Positions 58,027-64,000 of a stretch of 64,000 nt of DNA are shown here, in pieces. The stretch covers positions 3,224,001 through 3,288,000 of the forward strand of contig NZ_RKSM01000001.1 in assembly GCF_008729015.1 (NCBI RefSeq), written 5' to 3'. The position numbers were made by a program, and so were the translations under genes. The DNA comes from Haloarcula sp. CBA1129. Its GTDB lineage: Archaea; Halobacteriota; Halobacteria; Halobacteriales; Haloarculaceae. Every line of letters starts with the position of its first letter. The first letter of the stretch is position 1. The notes below the pieces were generated by a model. The model saw only the letters and a list, made by a program, of their open reading frames with translations. It had not been told where the DNA came from and did not search any database.

Positions 58027-58218
58027 ACACGTCCATCTCTCCGGGGAGAGTATATTCTTTGTGATTAATATTCGGAGAAATTAACTCAGATCGTTGTACC
58101 TCTGGCGATTGTGACCTTTTACCACGAGCGGTCTGTGGACACTGAGATGCAGCGTGTTTCGATGCCGTACGCCGGCGGTCTATCAAGAGTTATTCAGCCG
58201 GAGAACGCAGCCAGTTGT

Positions 58219-59178
58219 ATGGACAACTCCTCGCTTCGCGCGCCTGCAGAGACCGCGGTCAAACAGTGCCTGAACCTCCAGCCCGACGAATCGTGTGCGG
58301 TTGTCACTGATGACCAGCGGAAAGCCATTGGTGAGGCGCTGTACCGTGTCGCCGCCGAAGTCACCGACGACGCCGTTTTCGTTCGCTACCCGCCGGGCGA
58401 GCAACACGGTGCGGAACCGCCCGCGCCGGTCGCTGGCGCGATGGAAACCGCCGATGTCGTGCTCGCGCCGACGACCAAGAGCCTGAGCCACACTCAGGCC
58501 CGGACCGACGCTAACGATGCCGGCGCTCGGGTCGCGACCCTGCCCGGAATCAGCGAGGGCGTGTTTCTGATGGGGTTAGACGCCGACTACCACCGCATCG
58601 AACAGCACTGCGAGGATGTGCTGGCACAGGTGAAAGACGCCGCGGAAATCCGGGTCACCTCGCCACAGGGTACCGACATCACGTTCGGCATCGGCGCTCG
58701 CGAGTGGCATATGGACACTGGCATCGTTCACGAGGCCGGTGAAATGTCGAACCTCCCTGCTGGTGAAGTGTTTCTCGCCCCGGAAACGGCCGACGGCACG
58801 TTCGTCGTCGACGGGACGATGCGCCCCCACGGGAAGCTCGACGGCAAGCAGCTCACGTTCGAGGTCGAGGACGGCTACGTCACGGATATCGACGATCCCG
58901 ATATCCGCAGGCAGGTCGAGGACGCCGCCGATGAGGTCGGACGGGACGCCTACAACCTCGCCGAGCTCGGTATCGGCACGAACGTCGCTGTGACCGAACT
59001 CGTCGGCTCCGTCCTGTTAGACGAGAAGGCCGGCGGGACGGTCCATATCGCTATCGGCGACGACCACGCGATGGGCGGCGACGTGCACGCACCGATCCAT
59101 CTGGACGGAATTCTGACGGAACCGACCGTGTATGCGGACGGGGAGGTCGTAGACCTCCCGAAGCCGAGTGGTGAATGA
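58219..59178 (+). CDS. M29-family aminopeptidase (leucyl aminopeptidase/AmpT-like)
   Basis: Probable metallo-aminopeptidase of 319 residues. Family-typical segments are P-T-T-K-S-L-S-H-T-Q-A-R, N-L-P-A-G-E-V-F-L-A-P (metal-ligand Glu), N-L-A-E-L-G-I-G-T-N, L-D-E-K-A-G-G-T-V-H-I-A-I-G-D and D-V-H-A-P-I-H-L-D. These provide the Glu, His and Asp residues that hold the two metals. It probably recycles peptides in the cytosol. The start at 58219 gives MDNSSLRAPAE; an extension of 36 codons lacks family features. The last codons of the gene form part of a palindrome that is repeated 107 bases downstream. Confidence 0.85.
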   Translation: MDNSSLRAPAETAVKQCLNLQPDESCAVVTDDQRKAIGEALYRVAAEVTDDAVFVRYPPGEQHGAEPPAPVAGAMETADVVLAPTTKSLSHTQARTDANDAGARVATLPGISEGVFLMGLDADYHRIEQHCEDVLAQVKDAAEIRVTSPQGTDITFGIGAREWHMDTGIVHEAGEMSNLPAGEVFLAPETADGTFVVDGTMRPHGKLDGKQLTFEVEDGYVTDIDDPDIRRQVEDAADEVGRDAYNLAELGIGTNVAVTELVGSVLLDEKAGGTVHIAIGDDHAMGGDVHAPIHLDGILTEPTVYADGEVVDLPKPSGE

Positions 59179-59266
59179 AATGAACCGCGAGGCAGGCGAG
59201 GAAGTAACGCTTCCTCGCGTTGAGTGAGCGGCGTAGCCGCGAACACGGGGAGGTCGTAGACCTCCC
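59140..59266. repeat. Palindromic 20-bp direct repeat bracketing two hairpins
   Basis: ggggaggtcgtagacctccc is present at 59140-59159, inside the end of the aminopeptidase gene, and again at 59247-59266. Each copy is itself a hairpin (gggaggtc-gta-gacctccc). Between them are two further perfect hairpins, gcgaggaag-taacg-cttcctcgc (59196-59218) and gcggc-gta-gccgc (59228-59240). The arrangement resembles a small mobile or structured-RNA element that inserted at, and duplicated, the end of the gene. No transposase is present. Confidence 0.6.
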
Positions 59267-59330
59267 AAGAATAAATGTCGACTGACAGGTGTCGTGAGTA
59301 GCACCCGCTGACCGCCGGACAGTCTCCGCA

Positions 59331-59744
59331 TCAGTGCGTGTATTCCGTTTTCACAGCGTATCCGACGACGACAACCGCCCAGACGAGTGATCCGACGAGG
59401 ACGAGGTCGAACGGTATCGGGTAGCCGATGTTCCACGCGAGCACGAGCCCCTGTATCGCACTCATGAATGCCATCGTTGCGACGGTAATCGTGGCCGCCA
59501 CTCGCGGCACGTCCGGCGGGTCATAGCGGAACGCCACTTTCAGCACAGTGAGCGTTCCGAGCATCAGCGCTGGCATGAGAACGATACCGGCCGGTTTCGA
59601 GACGTAGTTATCGGGTGTGCCCGACGCGGAGAAGTGAATCGCGACTTCGGCGGGGAGGTGCGACCAGACTGCGAGGCCAGCTAGGACGGTCGAGACGATG
59701 ATGGCACCGCTTGCGATGTCAGCACGGCTCTGTCGGCGTGCCAT
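59331..59744 (-). CDS. DUF1648-type membrane protein
   Basis: Integral membrane protein of 137 residues with four helices. The N-terminal half has the DUF1648 pattern, a helix followed by L-P-A-E-V-A-I-H-F-S-A-S-G-T-P-D-N-Y-V-S-K and another helix. The family includes immunity and SdpI-like proteins, but DUF1648 alone does not establish immunity to a toxin. No toxin-like small gene is next to it. The ATG at 59744 is in a normal position relative to the first helix. Confidence 0.75.
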   Translation of the reverse strand: MARRQSRADIASGAIIVSTVLAGLAVWSHLPAEVAIHFSASGTPDNYVSKPAGIVLMPALMLGTLTVLKVAFRYDPPDVPRVAATITVATMAFMSAIQGLVLAWNIGYPIPFDLVLVGSLVWAVVVVGYAVKTEYTH

Positions 59745-59854
59745 ACCCGTTGTTTGAGCCGGCGGTTCAAGAAGGTCAGCGTGACTATGCGAGTGAGAAC
59801 CACGAGCAGCGCCGTGGCGACGACCATTTAGGGGAGCACGGTCAAATCCGGTAT

Positions 59855-60508
59855 ATGACAGACGCTACACCGGGCGACCGCATCGCCCTCCCGTGTCCGG
59901 CCTGTTCGCCGGATCTGGAAACGGTTCACGAGGTGCTGAAGCCGGGCGGCCACGTGACGGTCCGCTGTACGGACTGTGACCACGTCCACAAAGAACAGCT
60001 ACCGGAGGAAGAGACGCTGGAGCGAAGTGTCGTCGTCTCACAGGACGGGGACTCCTTTACCGCACAGGTCGACGTGCCGGCCGATGAAGAGCTGTCCGTC
60101 GGCGAGGAGTTCCTGCTGGAGACCGAGGAAGCCGTCGTGACGGCTCGGATTACCAGCTTAGAGACCGCCGACGGCCGCGAGGACGAGGCGGCCGCCGAAG
60201 ACGTCGAAACCATCTGGTCGCGGGCCGTCGGAAACGTCTCGGTCAACGTCACGATGCATCCGAAGGACGGCACCCACGACGAGACTGAGAGCTTCAAACT
60301 CCACGTTCCCGGCGACTACGAGTTCGTCGTCGGCGAGACCGAGGAGTTCGGAGAGGAGGAGTTCACCGTCGAGGGGATTCACGTCCGCGACGACGCTCAC
60401 GGCTACGACCACGAGAACATGGACCACGACGGCGACATGGGTATCGCGAAGGATATCAACCGACTGTACGTTAGGGACGAGTCGACCACGGCGTGGTCGG
60501 CGTGGTAG
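59855..60508 (+). CDS. HVO_0476-like zinc-finger protein
   Basis: Soluble acidic protein of 217 residues. The N-terminal zinc ribbon has two CxxC knuckles, C-P-A-C near residue 14 and C-T-D-C near 38. A beta-rich segment (about 55-150) follows, then a C-terminal part rich in His and Asp (H-G-Y-D-H-E-N-M-D-H-D-G-D-M). It resembles the haloarchaeal protein HVO_0476 (by memory). The gene is one base ahead of the PCMT gene, which supports a conserved operon with the two PCMT genes. Confidence 0.75.
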   Translation: MTDATPGDRIALPCPACSPDLETVHEVLKPGGHVTVRCTDCDHVHKEQLPEEETLERSVVVSQDGDSFTAQVDVPADEELSVGEEFLLETEEAVVTARITSLETADGREDEAAAEDVETIWSRAVGNVSVNVTMHPKDGTHDETESFKLHVPGDYEFVVGETEEFGEEEFTVEGIHVRDDAHGYDHENMDHDGDMGIAKDINRLYVRDESTTAWSAW

Positions 60509-60509
60509 G

Positions 60510-61133
60510 GTGGCCGACTGGGGCCGGGAGCGGTCGCGACTGGCCGACCGTCTGCGAGAGCGTATCGACGACGAGGCCGTTCTCGCGGCGATAGCGTCGG
60601 TTCCCCGCCATCTGTTCGTCCCGGCCGACAAGCGACGTGATGCCTACGCCGACCGCCCTCTTCCTATCGGCTCGGGCCAGACGATTTCTGCGCCGCATAT
60701 GGTCGCAATCATGGCCGACCTGCTCGACCTGTCCCCGGGAGACCGGGTGCTGGAAATCGGGACCGGCTGTGGCTATCACGCGGCGGTGACCGCCGAACTG
60801 GTCGGCCCCGAGAACGTCTACAGCGTGGAGTACCACGCGTCGCTGGCCGAGGCGGCACGAGAGACGCTGGAAGCGACCGGCTACGGCGCGGTTTCCGTTC
60901 GAGCCGGCGACGGCAAGGAGGGATGGCCCGAACACGCGCCCTACGACCGGACGTATCTGACCTGCGCCGCGCCGGATTACCCCGCTCCGCTCATCGACCA
61001 GACCCGCGATGGCGGGGTCCTTTTGGCTCCACTCGGCGACGGTCAACAGCGCCTCGTTCGGGCGAGGAAACGGGCTGACGGCACGCTCGACAGGACCGAT
61101 CACGGCGGCGTCCGGTTCGTCCCGCTGCGGTAG
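60510..61133 (+). CDS. pcm: Protein-L-isoaspartate O-methyltransferase (first copy)
   Basis: Repair enzyme that methylates isoaspartyl residues in damaged proteins; 207 residues, the standard length. The substrate loop P-R-H-L-F-V-P and the diagnostic G-S-G-Q-T-I-S-A-P-H-M are present. SAM motif I is V-L-E-I-G-T-G-C-G-Y, and G-D-G-K-E-G-W and C-A-A-P-D-Y-P follow. It starts with GTG one base after the stop of the zinc-finger gene. All expected catalytic and SAM residues are visible. Confidence 0.92.
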   Translation: MADWGRERSRLADRLRERIDDEAVLAAIASVPRHLFVPADKRRDAYADRPLPIGSGQTISAPHMVAIMADLLDLSPGDRVLEIGTGCGYHAAVTAELVGPENVYSVEYHASLAEAARETLEATGYGAVSVRAGDGKEGWPEHAPYDRTYLTCAAPDYPAPLIDQTRDGGVLLAPLGDGQQRLVRARKRADGTLDRTDHGGVRFVPLR

Positions 61134-61194
61134 GCTTTTCGACAGACGTGGCCGTTGTCGCGCCATTGATATAGCTCCGGCCGAATACACTGCT

Positions 61195-61926
61195 ATGGAC
61201 CCGGCGGTACTGCGGGACGACATGGTCGACAGCCTACAACACGAGAGCAAGGGTGTCGTCCGGAGCGCGTGGCTGTCGACAGCGATGCGTGCCGTCCCCC
61301 GTGAGGCCTTCGTCGGCGAGCAACAGGCCTACTCCGACCGCCCGTTTGAACGCCTCGGCACACGTGTACTCTCGCCCAGTACCGCTGGTCGAATGCTCGA
61401 AATACTGTCGCCCGATGCGGACGACGACGTACTCGTGGTCGGTGCCGGCGTCGGCTACACGGCTGCAGTGCTGGCAGAGCACGTCGGCGCGGCCAACGTT
61501 CAGGCGATAGACATCACGCGTCGGCTCGTCGTCGAAGCCCGCCAGAACCTCGCAGATGCAGGCTATGACGCCGTTTTAGTGGATCGCCGTGACGGGGCTG
61601 ACGGGCTGCCCGAATACGCGCCCTACGACCGAATCCTCTTGGAAGCCGCCGCTATCGACCCACCCAGAGCGCTTCTCCAGCAACTAACCGAGGACGGGCA
61701 GCTCGTGATGCCGCTGGGCACCGGCGAACAGTCACTGGCTGTCGTCGACGCCGATGGTTCGGTCCAGCGCCACGGGACCGTCGCGTTCCAGCCGATGCTC
61801 GTCGAGGGCGAGCAGGCCGATACCGTCGAGCGCAACCGGACCCACCGCGAGGACCGCGAGCACGCCCGGCGGGCGGCCCAGTCCCGAGCTGGCTGGGAGC
61901 AGGAGTGGATCGACTGGGACGGCTAG
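61195..61926 (+). CDS. PCMT-like methyltransferase paralogue (divergent second copy)
   Basis: Paralogue of the preceding gene, 243 residues. The PCMT outline is kept (P-R-E-A-F-V, Y-S-D-R-P-F, motif III L-L-E-A-A-A), but the key substrate loop G-Q-T-I-S-A-P has become G-T-R-V-L-S-P-S-T. Motif I is [10 protein letters not shown] without the usual Glu-Ile-Gly-Thr-Gly. A 40-residue Arg/Glu-rich tail is added. It may methylate another target, regulate the first enzyme, or be inactive. The gene follows by 61 bases on the same strand and overlaps the next convergent gene by four bases. Confidence 0.8.
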   Translation: MDPAVLRDDMVDSLQHESKGVVRSAWLSTAMRAVPREAFVGEQQAYSDRPFERLGTRVLSPSTAGRMLEILSPDADDDVLVVGAGVGYTAAVLAEHVGAANVQAIDITRRLVVEARQNLADAGYDAVLVDRRDGADGLPEYAPYDRILLEAAAIDPPRALLQQLTEDGQLVMPLGTGEQSLAVVDADGSVQRHGTVAFQPMLVEGEQADTVERNRTHREDREHARRAAQSRAGWEQEWIDWDG

Positions 61927-62369
61927 GGCGACTCGACGACGAGTAGGTCGGTGTTCGAGCGGGCGTCCTCGTAGTGACTCCCCGCCGGTGGTTTCACTTC
62001 GAAAGTGACTGTGCCGTCCTGTTGATTCGGACCGAGCGACGGCGACAGTGAGAGCGTCACGTTCCCTGCACTTCCTGTCTCGCCAGTCTTGACCGACGAA
62101 AGCGTTGCTGTCCCGCTTTTTGTGACTACCGTCGCGCCGGACACGGGCGACCCGTTGGAATCTATGACGGTGACAACGACATCCTGTGTCCCCGGATTAG
62201 TCACTTCGGGGTGAGGCTCCACATCGACTTCCGTTACTTGCAGCGTCTCGATTCCAGAGATGGTGCTCATCATCACGGAGAGGCAGGCGACGCCGACCAC
62301 CAGTGCGATGACGAGCCGAATCGGCAGCCCCTCGATAGCACGTTCGTCACGCCACAGCGAATCTGACAT
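61923..62369 (-). CDS. Membrane-anchored Ig/carboxypeptidase-regulatory-like secreted protein
   Basis: Protein of 148 residues with a single N-terminal hydrophobic helix (about 16-38) that is preceded by R-A-I-E-G-L-P, a pilin-like or signal-anchor arrangement. A beta-sandwich domain follows (D-V-V-V-T-V-I-D-S-N-G-S-P-V-S-G-A-T-V, as in Ig-like and carboxypeptidase-regulatory repeats). It probably faces the cell surface. Related haloarchaeal proteins are catalogued as DUF7382 as I recall. It shares a symmetrical divergent promoter with the ATPase gene at 62445. Confidence 0.7.
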   Translation of the reverse strand: MSDSLWRDERAIEGLPIRLVIALVVGVACLSVMMSTISGIETLQVTEVDVEPHPEVTNPGTQDVVVTVIDSNGSPVSGATVVTKSGTATLSSVKTGETGSAGNVTLSLSPSLGPNQQDGTVTFEVKPPAGSHYEDARSNTDLLVVESP

Positions 62370-62391
62370 GGGCAGGGGTGGTTACGGGGTC

Positions 62392-62423
62392 GTATTTGAA
62401 CCCTCGGACAAGCGTTCAAATAC
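62392..62423. promoter_or_regulatory. Mirror-image divergent promoter (perfect 10-bp inverted repeat)
   Basis: gtatttgaac (62392-62401) and gttcaaatac (62414-62423) are exact inverse copies with a 12-base spacer. Each arm is a TATA-like element at the expected 22 to 32 bases from the ATG it serves: 62445 on the plus strand and 62369 on the minus strand. The two core promoters face away from each other and are so close that their complexes would collide, so they are likely co-regulated or mutually exclusive. Confidence 0.6.
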
Positions 62424-62444
62424 TGGAACGGACCAACCACCGGC

Positions 62445-63509
62445 ATGGTCGTTATCGGGTGCAAGGAAGCGACGGGAGCGACGGCGCGGCTGGGGCACTA
62501 TCGGGCCCGCGATGGGAGCCGTGGCGCTGCGGTCGACCTCGATGTCGACCAGCCACACGTTGGCCTCGTCGTCGGCAAACGTGGGTCTGGGAAGACGTAC
62601 ACGCTCGGCGTCCTCGCTGAAGGGTTGCTGGCCGCGGAGGGAGTCGCACCGGTCGTCGTCGACCCGATGGGGGCGTTCACACCGCTTGGCACCGCGGACG
62701 TGTCTGCGATGGTGATCGACCCCAGCGTTCGCGCGGACGCGCTCGGCCCGCGCCAGTGGTGCATAGTGCTTGGCCTCGACCCGGAACAGGGCGCGGGAGC
62801 GCTCGTGTGGCGAGCGGCGACCGAGTGTACGACCCTTGATGGGATGCGTTCGTGGGTGGCCGAATCGGATGCCGCGGCGAGCACTGCCCGCGCAGCGGCG
62901 AACCATCTCGCACTCGCCGCGTCATGGGACATCTTCGATGCTGCGGGTATCGAGACGGAGGCGCTATTCACCGACGGCCTGACCGTACTCGACCTGTCGG
63001 GACTCGATTCGCGGCCGGCCGGTGTCGTTCTCGCTGCTGTCTCGACCGCGCTGTACGACGCTCGGATGGCCGAACAGACGAGTCGGCTGCCGTGGCTGCT
63101 GGTCGACGAGGCCCACGCGTTCACCGACGGGGTGGCCCGACGGCCGCTCCGCCGACTCGTCACTCGGGGCCGCCAGCCCGGCGTGAGTTGCGTGCTGGCG
63201 ACACAGCGACCCAATGCCATCCCGCCGACGACCGTCTCACAGGCGGACCTGCTCGTCGCCCATCGGCTGACGAGTACGGCTGACATCGACGCGCTACAGG
63301 CGGCCCAGCCGACGTATCTCGATGGAGACTTCGCGGCTCGGCTACCCGAGAAAACGGGTGACGCGCTCGTCGTCGATGACGGCACCGAATCCGTCCACCA
63401 CCTGACGGTCCGTGAGCGGCGGACGCCCCACGGCGGCGAGACGCCGCGAGCCAGTGCCCTCGTAGCAGACACACATCACGAAGTCTCTGCAGGGTGGTCT
63501 GAACCCTGA
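62445..63509 (+). CDS. HerA/DUF87-like P-loop ATPase
   Basis: Predicted DNA- or protein-translocating ATPase of 354 residues. The HerA-type order is seen: G-L-V-V-G-K-R-G-S-G-K-T (Walker A, near residue 46), W-L-L-V-D-E-A-H-A-F (Walker B), a following R-Q-P-G-V-S-C-V-L-A-T-Q-R-P segment, and a probable arginine-finger region at H-R-L-T-S. It lacks the N-terminal HAS-barrel of full HerA and is shorter. No NurA nuclease gene is adjacent, so the end-resection role of HerA is not supported by context. Conserved haloarchaeal relatives are annotated simply as ATP-binding proteins. Confidence 0.8.
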   Translation: MVVIGCKEATGATARLGHYRARDGSRGAAVDLDVDQPHVGLVVGKRGSGKTYTLGVLAEGLLAAEGVAPVVVDPMGAFTPLGTADVSAMVIDPSVRADALGPRQWCIVLGLDPEQGAGALVWRAATECTTLDGMRSWVAESDAAASTARAAANHLALAASWDIFDAAGIETEALFTDGLTVLDLSGLDSRPAGVVLAAVSTALYDARMAEQTSRLPWLLVDEAHAFTDGVARRPLRRLVTRGRQPGVSCVLATQRPNAIPPTTVSQADLLVAHRLTSTADIDALQAAQPTYLDGDFAARLPEKTGDALVVDDGTESVHHLTVRERRTPHGGETPRASALVADTHHEVSAGWSEP

Positions 63510-63521
63510 TGCCTTGCAGGA

Positions 63522-63881
63522 TTACACGATCCGAACGACGCCCCAAGCTAACCCGATGCCGATCAGTGCACAGACAAGGTTCCCGACAGCGTTGAGCACG
63601 GAAAGCGTCACGTGGCCGTCCTCCCACAGCCGTACCGTCTCGACCGAAAACGAGGAGAACGTCGTGAACGATCCACACGCACCGACACCGAGTAGCAATG
63701 CCGCGTCGCCGGTCACACCAGCGAACGTCAGCAGTCCGAGGACGAAGCTTCCGATAGCGTTCACCGTGAGCGTCCCGAGCGGGAACGTCTCTCGCTTGAC
63801 GGCTCCCGTCAGGTAGTGGCGAGCGAGCGCGCCAATAGCGCCGCCGGCTCCGACCAAATGTGCTGGCTCGATAGTGACCAT
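63522..63881 (-). CDS. crcB: Fluoride channel CrcB/Fluc (second of two)
   Basis: Fluoride export channel subunit of 119 residues with four helices. The family markers G-A-L-A-R-H-Y, T-L-T-V-N-A-I-G-S-F-V-L-G and G-S-F-T-T-F-S-S-F-S are all present, the last being the pore Phe/Thr/Ser track. The start ATG overlaps the stop of the preceding crcB gene (TGATG), so the two subunits are translated together. Paired crcB genes commonly form a heterodimeric channel. Confidence 0.93.
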   Translation of the reverse strand: MVTIEPAHLVGAGGAIGALARHYLTGAVKRETFPLGTLTVNAIGSFVLGLLTFAGVTGDAALLLGVGACGSFTTFSSFSVETVRLWEDGHVTLSVLNAVGNLVCALIGIGLAWGVVRIV

Positions 63882-64000
63882 CACCGCTCACCTCCGGCGA
63901 GCAGGCGGACGGCTGTCTGACCGACAAGGACGCCGGCAAACCCCATGGCGTAGCTGCCGACGATATTCGCGACGGCCCACTCGGGCGTCAGCACCGTCTC
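63881..64000 (-). CDS. crcB: Fluoride channel CrcB/Fluc, C-terminal 39 residues (cut by window edge)
   Basis: The reverse strand is open from the window edge to a TGA at 63881-63883 and encodes a hydrophobic segment. It ends in the pattern A-N-I-V-G-S-Y-A-M-G-F-A-G-V-L-V-G-Q-T-A, typical of the last helix of CrcB proteins. The stop overlaps the ATG of the neighbouring crcB gene by one base. The rest of the gene, including the pore motif, lies outside the window, so identity rests on this segment and on the operon. Confidence 0.75.
   Translation of the reverse strand, partial: ETVLTPEWAVANIVGSYAMGFAGVLVGQTAVRLLAGGER

Noticed and set aside
59331-59744. Toxin-immunity pair involving the DUF1648 protein
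   Set aside because: No small toxin-like gene is adjacent, and DUF1648 alone is not evidence of immunity.
62445-63509. HerA-NurA end-resection or defence ATPase system
   Set aside because: The ATPase is short, lacks the HerA N-terminal barrel, and has no NurA, nuclease or SIR2-type partner beside it. Its neighbours are a surface protein and fluoride channels.

Overview
The window is a high-GC haloarchaeal chromosome segment, most likely from Haloarcula or a close relative. The left edge cuts the gene for ribosomal protein L10e, and its first 30 residues match the Haloarcula marismortui protein as I remember it (not checked). Other supporting features are the very acidic proteins, twin-arginine lipoproteins, TATA boxes about 27 bases upstream of ATG or GTG (leaderless transcripts), small zinc-finger proteins, and a neighbourhood azf - rpa - histone - deacetylase that I recall from Haloferax volcanii.

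Layout. 1-1.9 kb: L10e (partial), a glutathionyl-hydroquinone-reductase-like GST and a pilin-like protein. 1.9-12.2 kb: a maltodextrin island with a TrmB regulator, GH15 glucoamylase, GH13 amylase, and an ABC importer (ATPase, lipoprotein binding protein, two permeases). Neither glycosidase has a signal peptide, so oligosaccharides are probably imported and cut inside the cell. 12.2-18.2 kb: a lipoprotein, a CaCA exchanger, a sugar nucleotidyltransferase, a DUF429 protein, twin cold-shock genes and a histidine kinase. 18.2-25.3 kb: a fused FAD/Fe-S D-lactate or glycolate dehydrogenase, Hsp20, a decayed PRC-barrel-like gene, a methyltransferase, tRNA-Phe, a 39-residue zinc ribbon, tRNA-Val with tRNA-derived repeats, and a DUF192 protein. 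25.4-32.1 kb: an ABC exporter and an aa3-type oxidase operon (coxB, fused coxA/C, subunit IV) flanked by small membrane proteins.

32.3-41.3 kb: conserved haloarchaeal proteins, MptD (pterin synthesis), Azf (glucose-6-phosphate dehydrogenase), tRNA-Arg, RPA, a doublet histone, a histone-deacetylase-family enzyme and the CCA-adding enzyme. 41.3-44.8 kb: tRNA-Asn, a CAU-anticodon tRNA, then NikR diverging from a CbiMNQO metal transporter with a clear operator candidate. 44.8-53 kb: phosphopantetheine adenylyltransferase, a ring-cleaving-dioxygenase-like protein, an alpha/beta hydrolase fused to a polytopic membrane domain, a quinol nitric oxide reductase, a PEBP lipoprotein and a zinc finger. 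53-64 kb: PadR and HTH regulators, a UvrD-like helicase, a phosphodiesterase, type II GAPDH, an M29 aminopeptidase, two PCMT paralogues, a secreted beta-type protein and a HerA-like ATPase sharing a symmetrical promoter, and two tandem CrcB fluoride-channel genes, the second cut by the right edge.

I found no CRISPR array, intact insertion sequence, rRNA or origin. Most of the window is ordinary core chromosome. The more unusual material is in the regulatory and relic sequences: the NikR operator, the mirror-image divergent promoter at 62.4 kb, tRNA 3'-end duplications, the triple-hairpin repeat at 59.2 kb, the PRC-barrel pseudogene and the hydrolase-membrane fusion.
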